A stretch of DNA of 64,000 bases from an uncultured Pelagibacteraceae bacterium (GCA_902581405.1 CACHOJ010000005.1:1-64000), one strand, 5' to 3'. Positions 1 to 10,302 are shown, numbered from the stretch's first letter. Notes: generated from the letters alone by a model not told the origin. Numbers and translations: made by a program.

Positions 1-276
1 TTGAGGATTACTGCCTTTTGCTGGCATTGGCATTATTTCATTTTCTCCCAACAATCTTGCTACTCTAGTTGTTGGTTGAGCACCTTGACCTAACCAATAC
101 TTAACTCTTTCAACATCTAAACCCATTCTCTCTTTTTTTTCTTTTGGAATAAGGGGATTAAAAAAACCCAATTTTTCAATAAATCTTCCATCTCTTGGAA
201 ACCTGCTATCAGCAACCACTATTTTATATACGGGTCTCTTCTTAGTGCCTCCCATTGATAAACGCATTTTTAACAT
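1..276 (-). CDS. rpsP: 30S ribosomal protein S16 (partial, runs off the window start)
   Basis: Minus-strand translation [47 protein letters not shown]... is a typical S16 N-terminus; AGGAGA Shine-Dalgarno upstream of the ATG. Confidence 0.93.
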   Translation of the reverse strand, partial: MLKMRLSMGGTKKRPVYKIVVADSRFPRDGRFIEKLGFFNPLIPKEKKERMGLDVERVKYWLGQGAQPTTRVARLLGENEIMPMPAKGSNPQ

Positions 277-288
277 TTTTTCTCCTAT

Positions 289-1647
289 TTATTTTAATTG
301 ATTAAAAAGTTCTGGAGGTATGCCTTTATCCGCCATCCCTTTCATATTTCCTTTTGACATTTTTTTCATCATCTCTGACATCATTTTAAATTGCTTAAGC
401 AATTTATTGATAGTGGCCACATCTGTACCTGAGCCATTAGCAATTCTTTTTTTTCTAGAACCATCTATTATCTTTGGATTTTCTCTTTCTTTTCTGGTCA
501 TTGATAATATTACAGCCTCATTTTGGGTAATTATCTTTTCATCAACTCCAGCTTGATCCATTTGGGATTTAACTTTTGAAACACCAGGTAAAAAGGACAT
601 TATACCTTCAATACCACCCATTTTTTTCATCTGTCTTAGTTGAGTAAGATAATCCTCTAAAGAAAACTGACCTTTTTTAAGTTTTTCTTCTGTTTTTTTC
701 AATTTTTCTTCATCGAGATCTTCAGCAGCTTTTTCTACTAAAGAAACAATATCTCCCATACCCAAAATTCGATTTGCAATTCTATCTGGATGGAAAACTT
801 CAAAATTTTCTATCTTTTCACCAATTCCTAAAAACTTAATAGGTACATCTGCAACATACTTCATGCTTAGTGCTGCCCCACCTCTACCATCACCATCTGA
901 TCTTGTAAGAATGATACCTGTAAGATTTACTGTATTTTTAAATTCTTTTGCTACATTTGCTGCAACTTGACCTGTAAGAGAGTCTGCAACAAGCATTGTC
1001 TCTGATGGATTTATAATGCTTTCAATTTGTTTGATCTCACTCATCATTTGCAAATCAATTTGTGTTCTACCAGCTGTATCAAATAAAATTACATCTGCTC
1101 CATTAAGATTAGCTGCACTAATTGCTCTTCTACAAATATCTGCAGGTAACTGATCTTTAATAATTGGAAGTGTGATTATATTGTTTTGTTCACCAAGAAG
1201 TTTTAATTGCTCTTGTGCAGCAGGTCTGTAAACGTCTAGACTCGCCATCATCACTTTTTTCTTTTTATTAGTCTCTAAAAACCTTGCAAGTTTAGCTGTC
1301 GTAGTTGTTTTTCCAGATCCCTGTAATCCAACTAACATTATTGGAACAGGTGGAACTGCATTTAGTTCAATATCAGAATTTTTATCCCCTAGAAAAGAAA
1401 TTAACTCATCATTAACAACTTTAACTACCATTTGCCCAGGCGAAGTTGATCTGATAATTTCCTGACCTAGAGCTTTAGGTTTAACTCTATTTATAAATTC
1501 TTTTACAACTTCTAAAGATACATCCGCCTCTAAAAGAGCAAGCCTTATTTCTCTTAAACCTTCATCTACTTGCTTTTCATCAAGTGAAGGGGCTTTTTTT
1601 AATGAAGAAAATATTTCTTCAAATTTATTTGTTAAATTTTCAAACAT
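289..1647 (-). CDS. ffh: Signal recognition particle GTPase Ffh (start trimmed to MFENLTNKFEEIF)
   Basis: GLQGSGKTTTTAKLA P-loop, DTAGRTQ, M-domain with Met-rich tail; the 27-aa N-terminal extension in the ORF track is translated structured leader. Confidence 0.96.
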   Translation of the reverse strand: MFENLTNKFEEIFSSLKKAPSLDEKQVDEGLREIRLALLEADVSLEVVKEFINRVKPKALGQEIIRSTSPGQMVVKVVNDELISFLGDKNSDIELNAVPPVPIMLVGLQGSGKTTTTAKLARFLETNKKKKVMMASLDVYRPAAQEQLKLLGEQNNIITLPIIKDQLPADICRRAISAANLNGADVILFDTAGRTQIDLQMMSEIKQIESIINPSETMLVADSLTGQVAANVAKEFKNTVNLTGIILTRSDGDGRGGAALSMKYVADVPIKFLGIGEKIENFEVFHPDRIANRILGMGDIVSLVEKAAEDLDEEKLKKTEEKLKKGQFSLEDYLTQLRQMKKMGGIEGIMSFLPGVSKVKSQMDQAGVDEKIITQNEAVILSMTRKERENPKIIDGSRKKRIANGSGTDVATINKLLKQFKMMSEMMKKMSKGNMKGMADKGIPPELFNQLK

Positions 1648-1649
1648 AA

Positions 1650-1765
1650 TTCCATCCAGCAGGTATCGCACCAGTGGGCGAACTCTCGCTGACTGGTGTC
1701 GATCTCTTTGTTGCCAAAGACACCGCAAATTGCTGTATTTTGCGGAAACGGCGATAAACTATAAT
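1650..1765 (-). ncRNA. Structured 5' leader of ffh (likely the ffh candidate cis-regulatory RNA motif described for Pelagibacter)
   Basis: Locally GC-rich. Hairpins: CACCAGT/ACTGGTG (1669-1675/1692-1698) with inner GCGA/TCGC; GGTGTC/GACACC (1695-1700/1719-1724) with inner CTTTG-GCAA-CAAAG; CCGCAAA/TTTGCGG (1723-1729/1739-1745). Confidence 0.8.
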
Positions 1766-1807
1766 AGAGGTTCAAAATGTCAATAAATAAGTTAAATACT
1801 GAAGTAT

Positions 1808-2632
1808 ATGGAATTTAAAGCTTTTAAAATGGATGGTCTTGGAAATGATTTTGTAATTATTGATAATAGGTCAAATAATGTCGAATTAACCAAGGATCAA
1901 ATAATTAGAATTTGTGATCGAAAATTTATTGGTTGTGATCAACTAATATTTGTAAAAAAAAGTAATAAAGGTGATGCTGAAATGGAATTTTATAATTCTG
2001 ATGGAAGTATTTCAGGTGCATGTGGAAATGGTACCAGATGTGTAGCATTTTTAATTTTTAAAGAAACAGACAAAAAAGTTGTAGATCTGTTTGTAGGATC
2101 CAATTTATTAAAATCAAAAATACTTGAGAATAGCGAAGTTGAAACAATTATAGGAGTACCAAAAACTCATTGGAAAGATATTCCAATGTCTGAAAATCTT
2201 GATACCAAAAATTTAGGTATTGAAATTATTGATAAAAATAATTCAAGCTCAAAGGGAGGTGTAGCTGTTAATGTTGGAAACCCTCATGTGATTTTTTTTG
2301 TGGACAATATTGATGATTTTGATTTAAAAAAAATTGGTCCAATAGTTGAAAATAATAAATTATTTCCAGAAAAATGTAATTTTACACTTGCTAACAAAAT
2401 TGGGAATAATCATTATAGAGTTAAGGTTTGGGAAAGAGGAGCGGGGTTGACCAAAGCATGTGGTACAGCAGCATGTGCAACTGCAGTTGCAGCTAATTTA
2501 GAAAAATTGGAAAATTCATCAACAGAAATTGAATTCGGCTTAGGCAAATTAATAATTAATATTGATCAAGACAAAAAAATTCATATGAGGGGACCAGTCT
2601 CAGATATAAAAGAAATTAAAATAAATATATAA
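1808..2632 (+). CDS. dapF: Diaminopimelate epimerase
   Basis: MDGLGNDFVIID, CGNGTRC and ACGTAACATAVAA active-site cysteine motifs. Confidence 0.96.
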   Translation: MEFKAFKMDGLGNDFVIIDNRSNNVELTKDQIIRICDRKFIGCDQLIFVKKSNKGDAEMEFYNSDGSISGACGNGTRCVAFLIFKETDKKVVDLFVGSNLLKSKILENSEVETIIGVPKTHWKDIPMSENLDTKNLGIEIIDKNNSSSKGGVAVNVGNPHVIFFVDNIDDFDLKKIGPIVENNKLFPEKCNFTLANKIGNNHYRVKVWERGAGLTKACGTAACATAVAANLEKLENSSTEIEFGLGKLIINIDQDKKIHMRGPVSDIKEIKINI

Positions 2633-3549
2633 TGGGAATTTTTGAAAAGTTTAAATTTGGTTTTAAAAAAAGTGCAGAGAATATTAAGTCTGGTCTAAGG
2701 GAGATAATTGTAAAAAAAGAAATAGATGACGAAACATTAAATAAAATTGAGGAATTTTTAATAAGTTCAGATGTTGGTATTGATGCTGCGTCTGAAATTA
2801 AAAGTATAATTGCTGAAAAGAAGATTGATCCAAATAACGAAACTGTTGATGAAATTAATTTAATATTAAAGAATTATATTCTTGAACTGATGACGCCATT
2901 AGAGAGAAAAGATTTTTTTGAAAAAAAAGAAAAGTTAAATATTACTTTAGTATCTGGTGTTAATGGAGTTGGAAAGACAACAACGATTGGAAAAATAGGA
3001 AAAATTTTTAAAGATAATGGATCTGAGGTATTATTTTCTGCTTGTGATACTTTTAGAGCAGCTGCTATAGAACAACTTGAGGCTTGGTCAGGCAAAGTTG
3101 GTGTCCCAATAGTAAAATCTGATCCTGGTTCTGACCCAGCATCTGTCGCATATAAATCGATAGAATACGCTAAAAACAACAATATTAAGCGTGTATTGAT
3201 TGATACCGCTGGAAGACTGCAAAATAAGAAAAATTTGATGGATGAATTTAAAAAAATAGCAAATGTAATAAAAAAAACTGATGAAACTGCTCCTCATGAT
3301 GTTGTTTTGGTCTTAGATGCAACATCAGGACAAAATATAATAAATCAGCTTGAAGAATTTAATAAAATTATAAAAATTACAGGTTTAATTATGACAAAAC
3401 TTGATGGAACAGCAAAAGGTGGGGTACTAATTGCAATCTCAAAAAAATATAAAGTTCCAATTTTGGGTCTTGGCCTTGGAGAAAAAGAAGATGATTTACA
3501 AATTTTTAATGCAGAACAATTCGCAGATGCATTTACTCAATTTAATTAA
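2632..3549 (+). CDS. ftsY: Signal recognition particle receptor FtsY
   Basis: GVNGVGKTTTIGKI, DTFRAAAIEQL, DTAGRLQNK, TKLDGTAKGG; start overlaps the dapF stop (TAATG). Confidence 0.96.
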   Translation: MGIFEKFKFGFKKSAENIKSGLREIIVKKEIDDETLNKIEEFLISSDVGIDAASEIKSIIAEKKIDPNNETVDEINLILKNYILELMTPLERKDFFEKKEKLNITLVSGVNGVGKTTTIGKIGKIFKDNGSEVLFSACDTFRAAAIEQLEAWSGKVGVPIVKSDPGSDPASVAYKSIEYAKNNNIKRVLIDTAGRLQNKKNLMDEFKKIANVIKKTDETAPHDVVLVLDATSGQNIINQLEEFNKIIKITGLIMTKLDGTAKGGVLIAISKKYKVPILGLGLGEKEDDLQIFNAEQFADAFTQFN

Positions 3550-4102
3550 TTAAATTTTTAGAAATTAAAGGTTTTTCTATAGAACATTCAAAATTATTCT
3601 TATTCGTTTTGTATCCGCAAATCTCTGCGTAGCTTGAAATAATGAAATTTAATTTACCATTACTAGAAAATTTTTTTAAATTTTTAGTTTCAATATTATA
3701 TTCTAAATTTTGATGAAAATTTTTTTTACCACTAACTAGAATGAGAGTATTATTGTCCTTCATTAAGTAATAAGCAAAGTCCTCTGGAAAAACTGGGTAG
3801 GAATAATTGTTTACAAGTTTTTTTACTTTTTTTGGAAACCAATCGTAAGTCAGTAATGGGTGATCTTCTTTTGAAGTATGGTTATAAATATATAAATCTT
3901 GTGGATAATCATTAATATAATTTGTTTCTTCTCCTCTTGCTAAAATAGCTTTATTTCTAGTTTTGAAATATAAGGTGAATTTATCATTATATGCTTTCAT
4001 TTTTCCAATATAAAAATATTTATTTCTAGTTTCACTACTAATTTCTGCATAAGAAATATTTGAAATAAAAATTATAAGTATTATGGATAAAATTCTTGTC
4101 AT
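3542..4102 (-). CDS. Hypothetical exported protein
   Basis: 186-aa ORF with an N-terminal signal peptide (MTRILSIILIIFISNISYAEI); family not recognised. Confidence 0.7.
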   Translation of the reverse strand: MTRILSIILIIFISNISYAEISSETRNKYFYIGKMKAYNDKFTLYFKTRNKAILARGEETNYINDYPQDLYIYNHTSKEDHPLLTYDWFPKKVKKLVNNYSYPVFPEDFAYYLMKDNNTLILVSGKKNFHQNLEYNIETKNLKKFSSNGKLNFIISSYAEICGYKTNKNNFECSIEKPLISKNLIN

Positions 4103-4151
4103 ATGAGATTTAAAATAAATAAAGTTGATTAATTTTTGTTTGAATTGTGTC

Positions 4152-4964
4152 TTAATTTAAATCTGTAATAAACAACTCAATTGAATTAATAAGATTTTTA
4201 TTAAAATCCATCATATGGTCATCGTTTTCAACAAAAAAACTTGATTTTTCTCCATTAAACTTGGTAAAAATTTCTTTTCCCATTTTAAATGGTACGATTT
4301 TATCTCTCATGCCGTGCATAACAAGTATTGGAGCAGAGTTATTGTTCAATTTACTAATTGAATTGTATTTATCTTTTAACAAATATTTAACCGGTAAATA
4401 TGGATAATAACTTTTTGCTAATATTTCCATAGATGTAAAGGGAGACTCCAATATCACGCCACTAAACGAATAATCTTTAGCAAGGTTTAGTGCGATAGCT
4501 GTACCTAACGATTCTCCATACAGTATTATATTTTTATCTTCTATTTTCTTTGAATTTAGCCATTTCTTTGCTGCTAAAGCATCATCATAAAGACCAATTT
4601 CTGAAGGATTTCCATCATTTCCACTAAATCCTCTGTAAGCAAATATCAAATAGTTTACATTCATTTTTGAGAATTCGTTTAATTTATAAATACGATTATC
4701 AAGTTTGCCAGCATTTCCATGAAAAAATAGTATGGTCTTATAATTTTGGTTCTTTTGAAAATGCCAACCAACTAAACTACTTTCTGAGTTAATATAAATC
4801 TTTTCAATTTTGTGATTTAAAGGACCTTCATCTAAATAATTATTTTCCCCTGGATGATAAAGTAGATTTCTTTGGTAAAAGTAAATGAAAATACAAATAA
4901 TAATATAAATTAGTGGTATTATAAAAAAAAGTTTAGATAATGTCATTTTAAAATTAATTCTCAT
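4152..4964 (-). CDS. Alpha/beta hydrolase (BEM46-like serine hydrolase)
   Basis: N-terminal TM anchor, FFHGNAG, GESLG nucleophile elbow, HGMRDKIVP. Confidence 0.85.
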   Translation of the reverse strand: MRINFKMTLSKLFFIIPLIYIIICIFIYFYQRNLLYHPGENNYLDEGPLNHKIEKIYINSESSLVGWHFQKNQNYKTILFFHGNAGKLDNRIYKLNEFSKMNVNYLIFAYRGFSGNDGNPSEIGLYDDALAAKKWLNSKKIEDKNIILYGESLGTAIALNLAKDYSFSGVILESPFTSMEILAKSYYPYLPVKYLLKDKYNSISKLNNNSAPILVMHGMRDKIVPFKMGKEIFTKFNGEKSSFFVENDDHMMDFNKNLINSIELFITDLN

Positions 4965-6165
4965 TTTTATTAAAATAAATAAAAAACAGATAGCTAAAAA
5001 TACATAAAATTAAGAATATGGAGAAAGAAATCTTATAGCTTGTGACTGTACTTGCACCCATATTTTTAGAAAGATCAATTAATAATCCAATTCCCCATTG
5101 TACAAAAAATGTTCCTGAATGAATAAATACATTTATAGAGGTTAATGATTTTCCAGCAAGATTTTGAGGAAAACTTAAAGCTAAGGCAGGTTGCGTTAAA
5201 GATAAAACAATTGACGATAAAATATAAAGAGTAAACATTATAGCCCCTGCATTTTGGCCCATTATTATTATAGAAAATAAAACAACATAACTTATTGGCA
5301 AACCAGTCTTTACAATCTTTATGCTGTCAATGCCTAAAGATGAAAATTTTGGTAAAATATATCCCCAAAACATAAATGCAAATAACATTGTTATATTTAT
5401 CCAAAACAAGCCTGTAGCACTATCAAGTGGAGAATAACCTGCAACATTTAACATCCAAGGACCTGCCCATAAAGTTTGGATTGCTTGAACGCCTCCATAA
5501 TTTAAAAAACATAGAGGAATTAAACTTATGAAAAATTTATTTTTCCATACATCCGAAAGATTTCCTTTCTTCTGAGTTATAGTATTTTTAGGATTATTAT
5601 TCCAAGATGGGGTAAAAACTAAAATTAAAATAATACTTAATAAAATCAAAATTGAAATTAAAAGAAAAATAGATCTCCAGCCGATCATCGGTAGTAAAAT
5701 TTGTACTGGTAATGTTGAAATTACAAAACCAAAACTTGCTACCATCAACATCCATGAATTTGCTCTTTGCTGATATTTTTCTTCAAACCAAACACGATAA
5801 CCAGTCAAAGGTCCCATTAGACATGCTGCAACACCAACACCAATAAAAAATCTAGAAATTAACAATCCTGTAAAACTTTTTGCAAATGCAAAAGAAATGG
5901 TACTAATCAGAGCTATCAATAAAAGATATGCTACTACTTTTTTTGGGCCATACTTATCAAGAAGTAAACCTGCTGGTATTTGCATTAATGAAAATCCTAA
6001 AAAATAACCACCTGCTAGCAGCCCAAGGTTACCCGCTGATAAATCAAATTCACTTGTTAGAACTGGAGTGAGTGTGGCAGTAATTGATCTTAATAAATTA
6101 GAAATAAAAAAGCCAAAGGCAAATACACAAAAAATTAAAATACTTTTATTTGCTTTACTAATCAT
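4954..6165 (-). CDS. MFS transporter
   Basis: 12-TM hydrophobic profile with MFS motif A-like LLDKYGPKK. Confidence 0.88.
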   Translation of the reverse strand: MISKANKSILIFCVFAFGFFISNLLRSITATLTPVLTSEFDLSAGNLGLLAGGYFLGFSLMQIPAGLLLDKYGPKKVVAYLLLIALISTISFAFAKSFTGLLISRFFIGVGVAACLMGPLTGYRVWFEEKYQQRANSWMLMVASFGFVISTLPVQILLPMIGWRSIFLLISILILLSIILILVFTPSWNNNPKNTITQKKGNLSDVWKNKFFISLIPLCFLNYGGVQAIQTLWAGPWMLNVAGYSPLDSATGLFWINITMLFAFMFWGYILPKFSSLGIDSIKIVKTGLPISYVVLFSIIIMGQNAGAIMFTLYILSSIVLSLTQPALALSFPQNLAGKSLTSINVFIHSGTFFVQWGIGLLIDLSKNMGASTVTSYKISFSIFLILCIFSYLFFIYFNKNEN

Positions 6166-6191
6166 TTATATCTCTCTACTTAATCATTACT

Positions 6192-7775
6192 ATGAATAAT
6201 CAATCAACAAAAGATAAAGATGCACGATCGTCGAATGCAATGGCAGCGACTTCTCATCCATTGGCCACTGAAGAAGCATTAAAAATACTTAAAATGGGAG
6301 GAAATGCAGTGGATGCCTCTATAGCTGCTTCAATTGTTTTATCAGTTGTTGAGCCTAACGCCACAAGTATCGGTGGTGATTGTTTTGCTATTGTTAAAAT
6401 GAGTAATAAAGATGCAGTATCTTTTAATGGATCTGGTATGGCTCCAGAAAAATTAAATTATGATTTCTTTAAGGAAAAAAATATAGATAAAATTGGATTA
6501 ACAAGTCCTCATTCAGTAACTATACCTGGAGCAGTTCATGCTTGGGAAACCATCCATAAAGAATTTGGCAAACTTGATTTTGAACAATTATTTTCAGGAG
6601 CAATTGATATTGCAAAAAATGGTCATAAAATTTCTAAAGTAGTATCGCAAGCTTGGCATAACAGTTTAAATAAAATTAATGGAAATGAGAATTCAAAAAA
6701 AATTTTTTTAAAAGATGGCCGTACATATCAAGAAAATGAATTAATGAAAAATATTGCGTTGGGAGAAACGCTTGAGGCAATTAGTAAGAAAGGAAGTAAA
6801 GAATTTTATGAAGGTGAAACTGCAAAGGATATAATTGAAAGTTTAAATGAATTAGGAGGCGTTCATACTTTTGAAGATTTTTCTAAGCAGAAAACAATAA
6901 GATCAGAAACTATCAAATCTTTATATAAAGGTGATTTTATTCATCAATGCCCTCCTAATGGACCTGGTGTTACAGTATTAGTTATGATGAAATTATTAGA
7001 AAGACTCAACATTCAAAACTATAAATTCAACAGCGTAGAAAGATTTCATCTTGAAGCAGAAGTTACAAAACAAGCCTATAAAGTTAAAGAAACAAGTTTG
7101 GGTGATCCAAGTTTTGCAAATATTAATTTGGATGAAATTTTAAGTGATAAAAATATTGAAGATATTTTTAATAAAATTAATCTAAATTCATGCAGTGATG
7201 TTGGTGACTTAAATATTCCAGCTCACCCAGAGACAATTTATCTAACAGTAGTAGATAAAGACTTAAATAGCGTATCAATAATCAATTCTGTTTGTTATGT
7301 TTTTGGATCAGGGATTACAACAAATAAAAGTGGAATACTTTTGCATAATAGAGGTACAAATTTCAGAGTAGAGCATGGACACCCTAACTGTATTGCTGGC
7401 TTAAAAAGACCATTGCATACTATTATTCCAGGTATGGTCATTGATAAAGATAACAACGCAACCTTAAGCTATGGTGTCATGGGTGGTCAATATCAGCCAG
7501 TTGGACAAGTTCATGTTTTAAATAATATGATTGATTATGGGATGGGACCACAAGAAGCTTTAAGCTTTCCTAGAGCATTTCATTTTAATAATATTTATAA
7601 GCTCGAAAAAACTGTTGATAAAGAGATTTTTCATGGTCTTAAAGAAGTAGGTCACAATGTAGAATATATTGATGGTACACATGGTGGAGGGCAAGCAATA
7701 AAAATTAATAGAAGCGAAGGTGATCTATTAGGTGGATCAGATCCTAGAAAAGATGGGTACGCAAAAGGATATTAG
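6192..7775 (+). CDS. Gamma-glutamyltransferase-family Ntn hydrolase, no evident signal peptide
   Basis: AATSHPLATEEALKILKMGGNAVDASIAAS, AHPETIYLTVVDKDLNSVSII (nucleophile region), YGVMGGQYQPVGQVHVL. Confidence 0.88.
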   Translation: MNNQSTKDKDARSSNAMAATSHPLATEEALKILKMGGNAVDASIAASIVLSVVEPNATSIGGDCFAIVKMSNKDAVSFNGSGMAPEKLNYDFFKEKNIDKIGLTSPHSVTIPGAVHAWETIHKEFGKLDFEQLFSGAIDIAKNGHKISKVVSQAWHNSLNKINGNENSKKIFLKDGRTYQENELMKNIALGETLEAISKKGSKEFYEGETAKDIIESLNELGGVHTFEDFSKQKTIRSETIKSLYKGDFIHQCPPNGPGVTVLVMMKLLERLNIQNYKFNSVERFHLEAEVTKQAYKVKETSLGDPSFANINLDEILSDKNIEDIFNKINLNSCSDVGDLNIPAHPETIYLTVVDKDLNSVSIINSVCYVFGSGITTNKSGILLHNRGTNFRVEHGHPNCIAGLKRPLHTIIPGMVIDKDNNATLSYGVMGGQYQPVGQVHVLNNMIDYGMGPQEALSFPRAFHFNNIYKLEKTVDKEIFHGLKEVGHNVEYIDGTHGGGQAIKINRSEGDLLGGSDPRKDGYAKGY

Positions 7776-7777
7776 AA

Positions 7778-9286
7778 GTGTCAAAAAGAATTGTTAAAAA
7801 CATTTTTGAAAATAGTGAAAATGATAAAATTGCAATTTCGTCTGAAAACAATTCAAAAATTAGTTACAGAGATTTAAAAATATTTGTTGAAGATATTTCA
7901 AAACAATTATCAGGAAACGGTATATCTAATAAAGATAGAGCTGCTATAGTTCTGCCGAATGGACCAGCTATGGCCACTAGTTTCTTAGGAGTTTCAAGTT
8001 ACATGTCTGCTGCTCCTCTAAATCCTTCATATAAATCAGAGGAATATGAGTTTTATCTCAAGGATTTAAATCCTAAAATAATTATTGTTGAAAAAAATTC
8101 AAATAATCCGTCAGTAGAAGTTGCAAAAAAATTAAATATAGAAATTTGCGAATTAAAAATCCATAAAGATGAACCTGAAGGTTTGTTTGATTTGTTTGAT
8201 AACAAAAGTGATTATTCATACCCAAATGAAAATGATGAGGCTTTAGTCCTACATACTTCAGGAACTACCTCAAGGCCAAAAATTGTTCCGTTATCTAATA
8301 ATAATATTTATTCATCTTCTGAAAATATTTCAAAAAGTTTAAGTCTTACAGATAATGATCATTGTTTAAATATTATGCCATTATTTCATATTCATGGACT
8401 TATAGCAGTTTTAGCGACATCAATGAAAGTTGGTGCATCAGTATGTGCCTCTAGCGGTTTTAATGCATTAAAGTTTCTTGATTTGGCTAGATTAGAAAAA
8501 ATTACTTGGTATTCAGGCGTACCAACTATGCATCAAGCAATCTTATTAAGAGCAAATAAAAATAAAGAGGCAGCAAAAAACTTAAATTTAAGATTAATTA
8601 GATCTTCCTCAGCTTCATTGCCTCCTGCTGTATTTAAAGATTTAAATGAAGCATTTAATTGTCCTGTTATTGAAGCATATGGGATGACTGAAGCGACGCA
8701 TCAAATGACATCAAATCCATTACCACCAAAACAACAAAAAGCAGGATTTGTAGGCCTACCAGCAGGTCCAGAAGTATGTATTATGAGTGAAAATGGTGAC
8801 ATGATGAAACAAGGTGAAGAAGGCGAAGTATGTATAAAGGGTGAAAACGTAACACTTGGCTACGAAAATAATGAGGAAGCAAACAAAACAAGTTTCACAA
8901 ATGGTTGGTTTAGAACTGGTGATCAAGGATATTTTGACGAAGACGGATATTTGAAAATTTCAGGAAGATTGAAAGAAATAATTAACAAGGGTGGAGAAAA
9001 AATATCTCCTTTAGAGGTTGATAATGTTTTAATGGATCATCCATCAATAGACCAAGCTGTATGTTTTGGTTATGAGGATAAAATGCTTGGTGAAAATATA
9101 GCAAGCGCTATAATTATTAAGTCTGGAGAGATGTGTTCAGAAGAAGATGTATTAAAATATGCTAAAGAAAAATTAGCAAAATTTAAAATTCCTAAGAAAA
9201 TTTTTTTTGTAGATGAAATTCCAAAGGGAGCAACTGGTAAGTTACAAAGAAACGTTTTGGCAAAAAAATTTGGTTTAAGTAGTTAA
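7778..9286 (+). CDS. AMP-dependent acyl-CoA synthetase, oxalate--CoA ligase (AAE3/Pcs60)-like
   Basis: HTSGTTSRPKIVPL, IEAYGMTEATHQMTSNPLPP, GWFRTGDQGY, INKGGEKISPLEVD, PKGATGKLQR. Confidence 0.82.
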   Translation: MSKRIVKNIFENSENDKIAISSENNSKISYRDLKIFVEDISKQLSGNGISNKDRAAIVLPNGPAMATSFLGVSSYMSAAPLNPSYKSEEYEFYLKDLNPKIIIVEKNSNNPSVEVAKKLNIEICELKIHKDEPEGLFDLFDNKSDYSYPNENDEALVLHTSGTTSRPKIVPLSNNNIYSSSENISKSLSLTDNDHCLNIMPLFHIHGLIAVLATSMKVGASVCASSGFNALKFLDLARLEKITWYSGVPTMHQAILLRANKNKEAAKNLNLRLIRSSSASLPPAVFKDLNEAFNCPVIEAYGMTEATHQMTSNPLPPKQQKAGFVGLPAGPEVCIMSENGDMMKQGEEGEVCIKGENVTLGYENNEEANKTSFTNGWFRTGDQGYFDEDGYLKISGRLKEIINKGGEKISPLEVDNVLMDHPSIDQAVCFGYEDKMLGENIASAIIIKSGEMCSEEDVLKYAKEKLAKFKIPKKIFFVDEIPKGATGKLQRNVLAKKFGLSS

Positions 9287-10302
9287 TGACAAAAATTTGT
9301 ATATTTGGTGCAGGATCTATCGGTGGATATTTGGCAGCTTGTTTAAGTAAAACAAATATAGATTTATCTCTTATAGCAAGAGGACCACACAAAAAAGCGA
9401 TAGAAGAAAATGGATTGACATTAATTAAAGAGGGTAGGTCTGAAAACTTTAAATTAAAAGTAACCGATGATCCCAAAACATTAGGTGTACAAGACTATAT
9501 ATTTATTTCTGTAAAGGCTCATGCAATTTCAAATATTGTTGATTCACTAAAAAATATTATTGGAGAAAAAACTTCGATTATATCAGCTGTAAATGGACTT
9601 CCTTGGTGGTATTTTTATAAAGCAAATACTGGAACAAATTTAGATAACCATCATATTGATAGTGTGGATCCCGAGGGAAAAATATGGAAACATTTAGATC
9701 CTGCAAAAGCTATTGGTTGTGTTGTTTACCCCGCTGCTGAAATAACAGAACCAGGTGTAATAAAACATAATGGAGGAGAAAGATTTACACTTGGTGAACC
9801 TGATGGATCTAAATCAGAAAGACTTAAACTCATTGCTGAATTATTAATTGCAGGCGGATTAAAAGCTCCTCAAAAAAGTAATTTAAGAGATGAAATTTGG
9901 ATAAAACTTTGGGGTAATTGCTCATTTAATATCATTAGTGCTCTTTATGATAAAACCTTAGATGAAATTGGAAATGATCCAGAATTGTTAAAAATAGTTA
10001 GAAAATTGATGGAGGAATGCCAACAAATAGGTGAAAAAATTGGGGTAAAATTTAATGTTTCTATTGATCATAGAATAAATGCTGCGATTTCTATTAAGGG
10101 TCATAAACCATCAACAACTCAAGATTTACATGCTAAACGTCCATTAGAAATTGATCCGATTATTGGTTCTCTTATTGAAATTGGTAACAAAGTTAATATC
10201 AAAACTGAAAATTTAAAATCTGAGTACGAAAAATTAAAAACAAAAGCAGAAAATCTTGGTTTATACAAAAGATCAAAAATAATTGATCAAATCACAAAGT
10301 AA
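9286..10302 (+). CDS. Ketopantoate reductase (ApbA/PanE)-family dehydrogenase
   Basis: N-terminal Rossmann GAGSIGGYLA, ISVKAHAI, ELWIKLWGNCSFN-like C-terminal domain. Confidence 0.85.
   Translation: MTKICIFGAGSIGGYLAACLSKTNIDLSLIARGPHKKAIEENGLTLIKEGRSENFKLKVTDDPKTLGVQDYIFISVKAHAISNIVDSLKNIIGEKTSIISAVNGLPWWYFYKANTGTNLDNHHIDSVDPEGKIWKHLDPAKAIGCVVYPAAEITEPGVIKHNGGERFTLGEPDGSKSERLKLIAELLIAGGLKAPQKSNLRDEIWIKLWGNCSFNIISALYDKTLDEIGNDPELLKIVRKLMEECQQIGEKIGVKFNVSIDHRINAAISIKGHKPSTTQDLHAKRPLEIDPIIGSLIEIGNKVNIKTENLKSEYEKLKTKAENLGLYKRSKIIDQITK

Noticed and set aside
1648-1728. N-terminal extension MRCLWQQRDRHQSARVRPLVRYLLDGI of the ffh ORF
   Set aside because: It is translated structured leader RNA; a good GGATGGA site precedes the standard MFENLTNKF start at 1647.
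1650-1765. The ffh leader as the SRP (4.5S) RNA itself
   Set aside because: It lacks the conserved SRP domain IV sequence (GGUCAGGNCCGGAAGGAAGCAGCC-type) and fits a cis leader instead.
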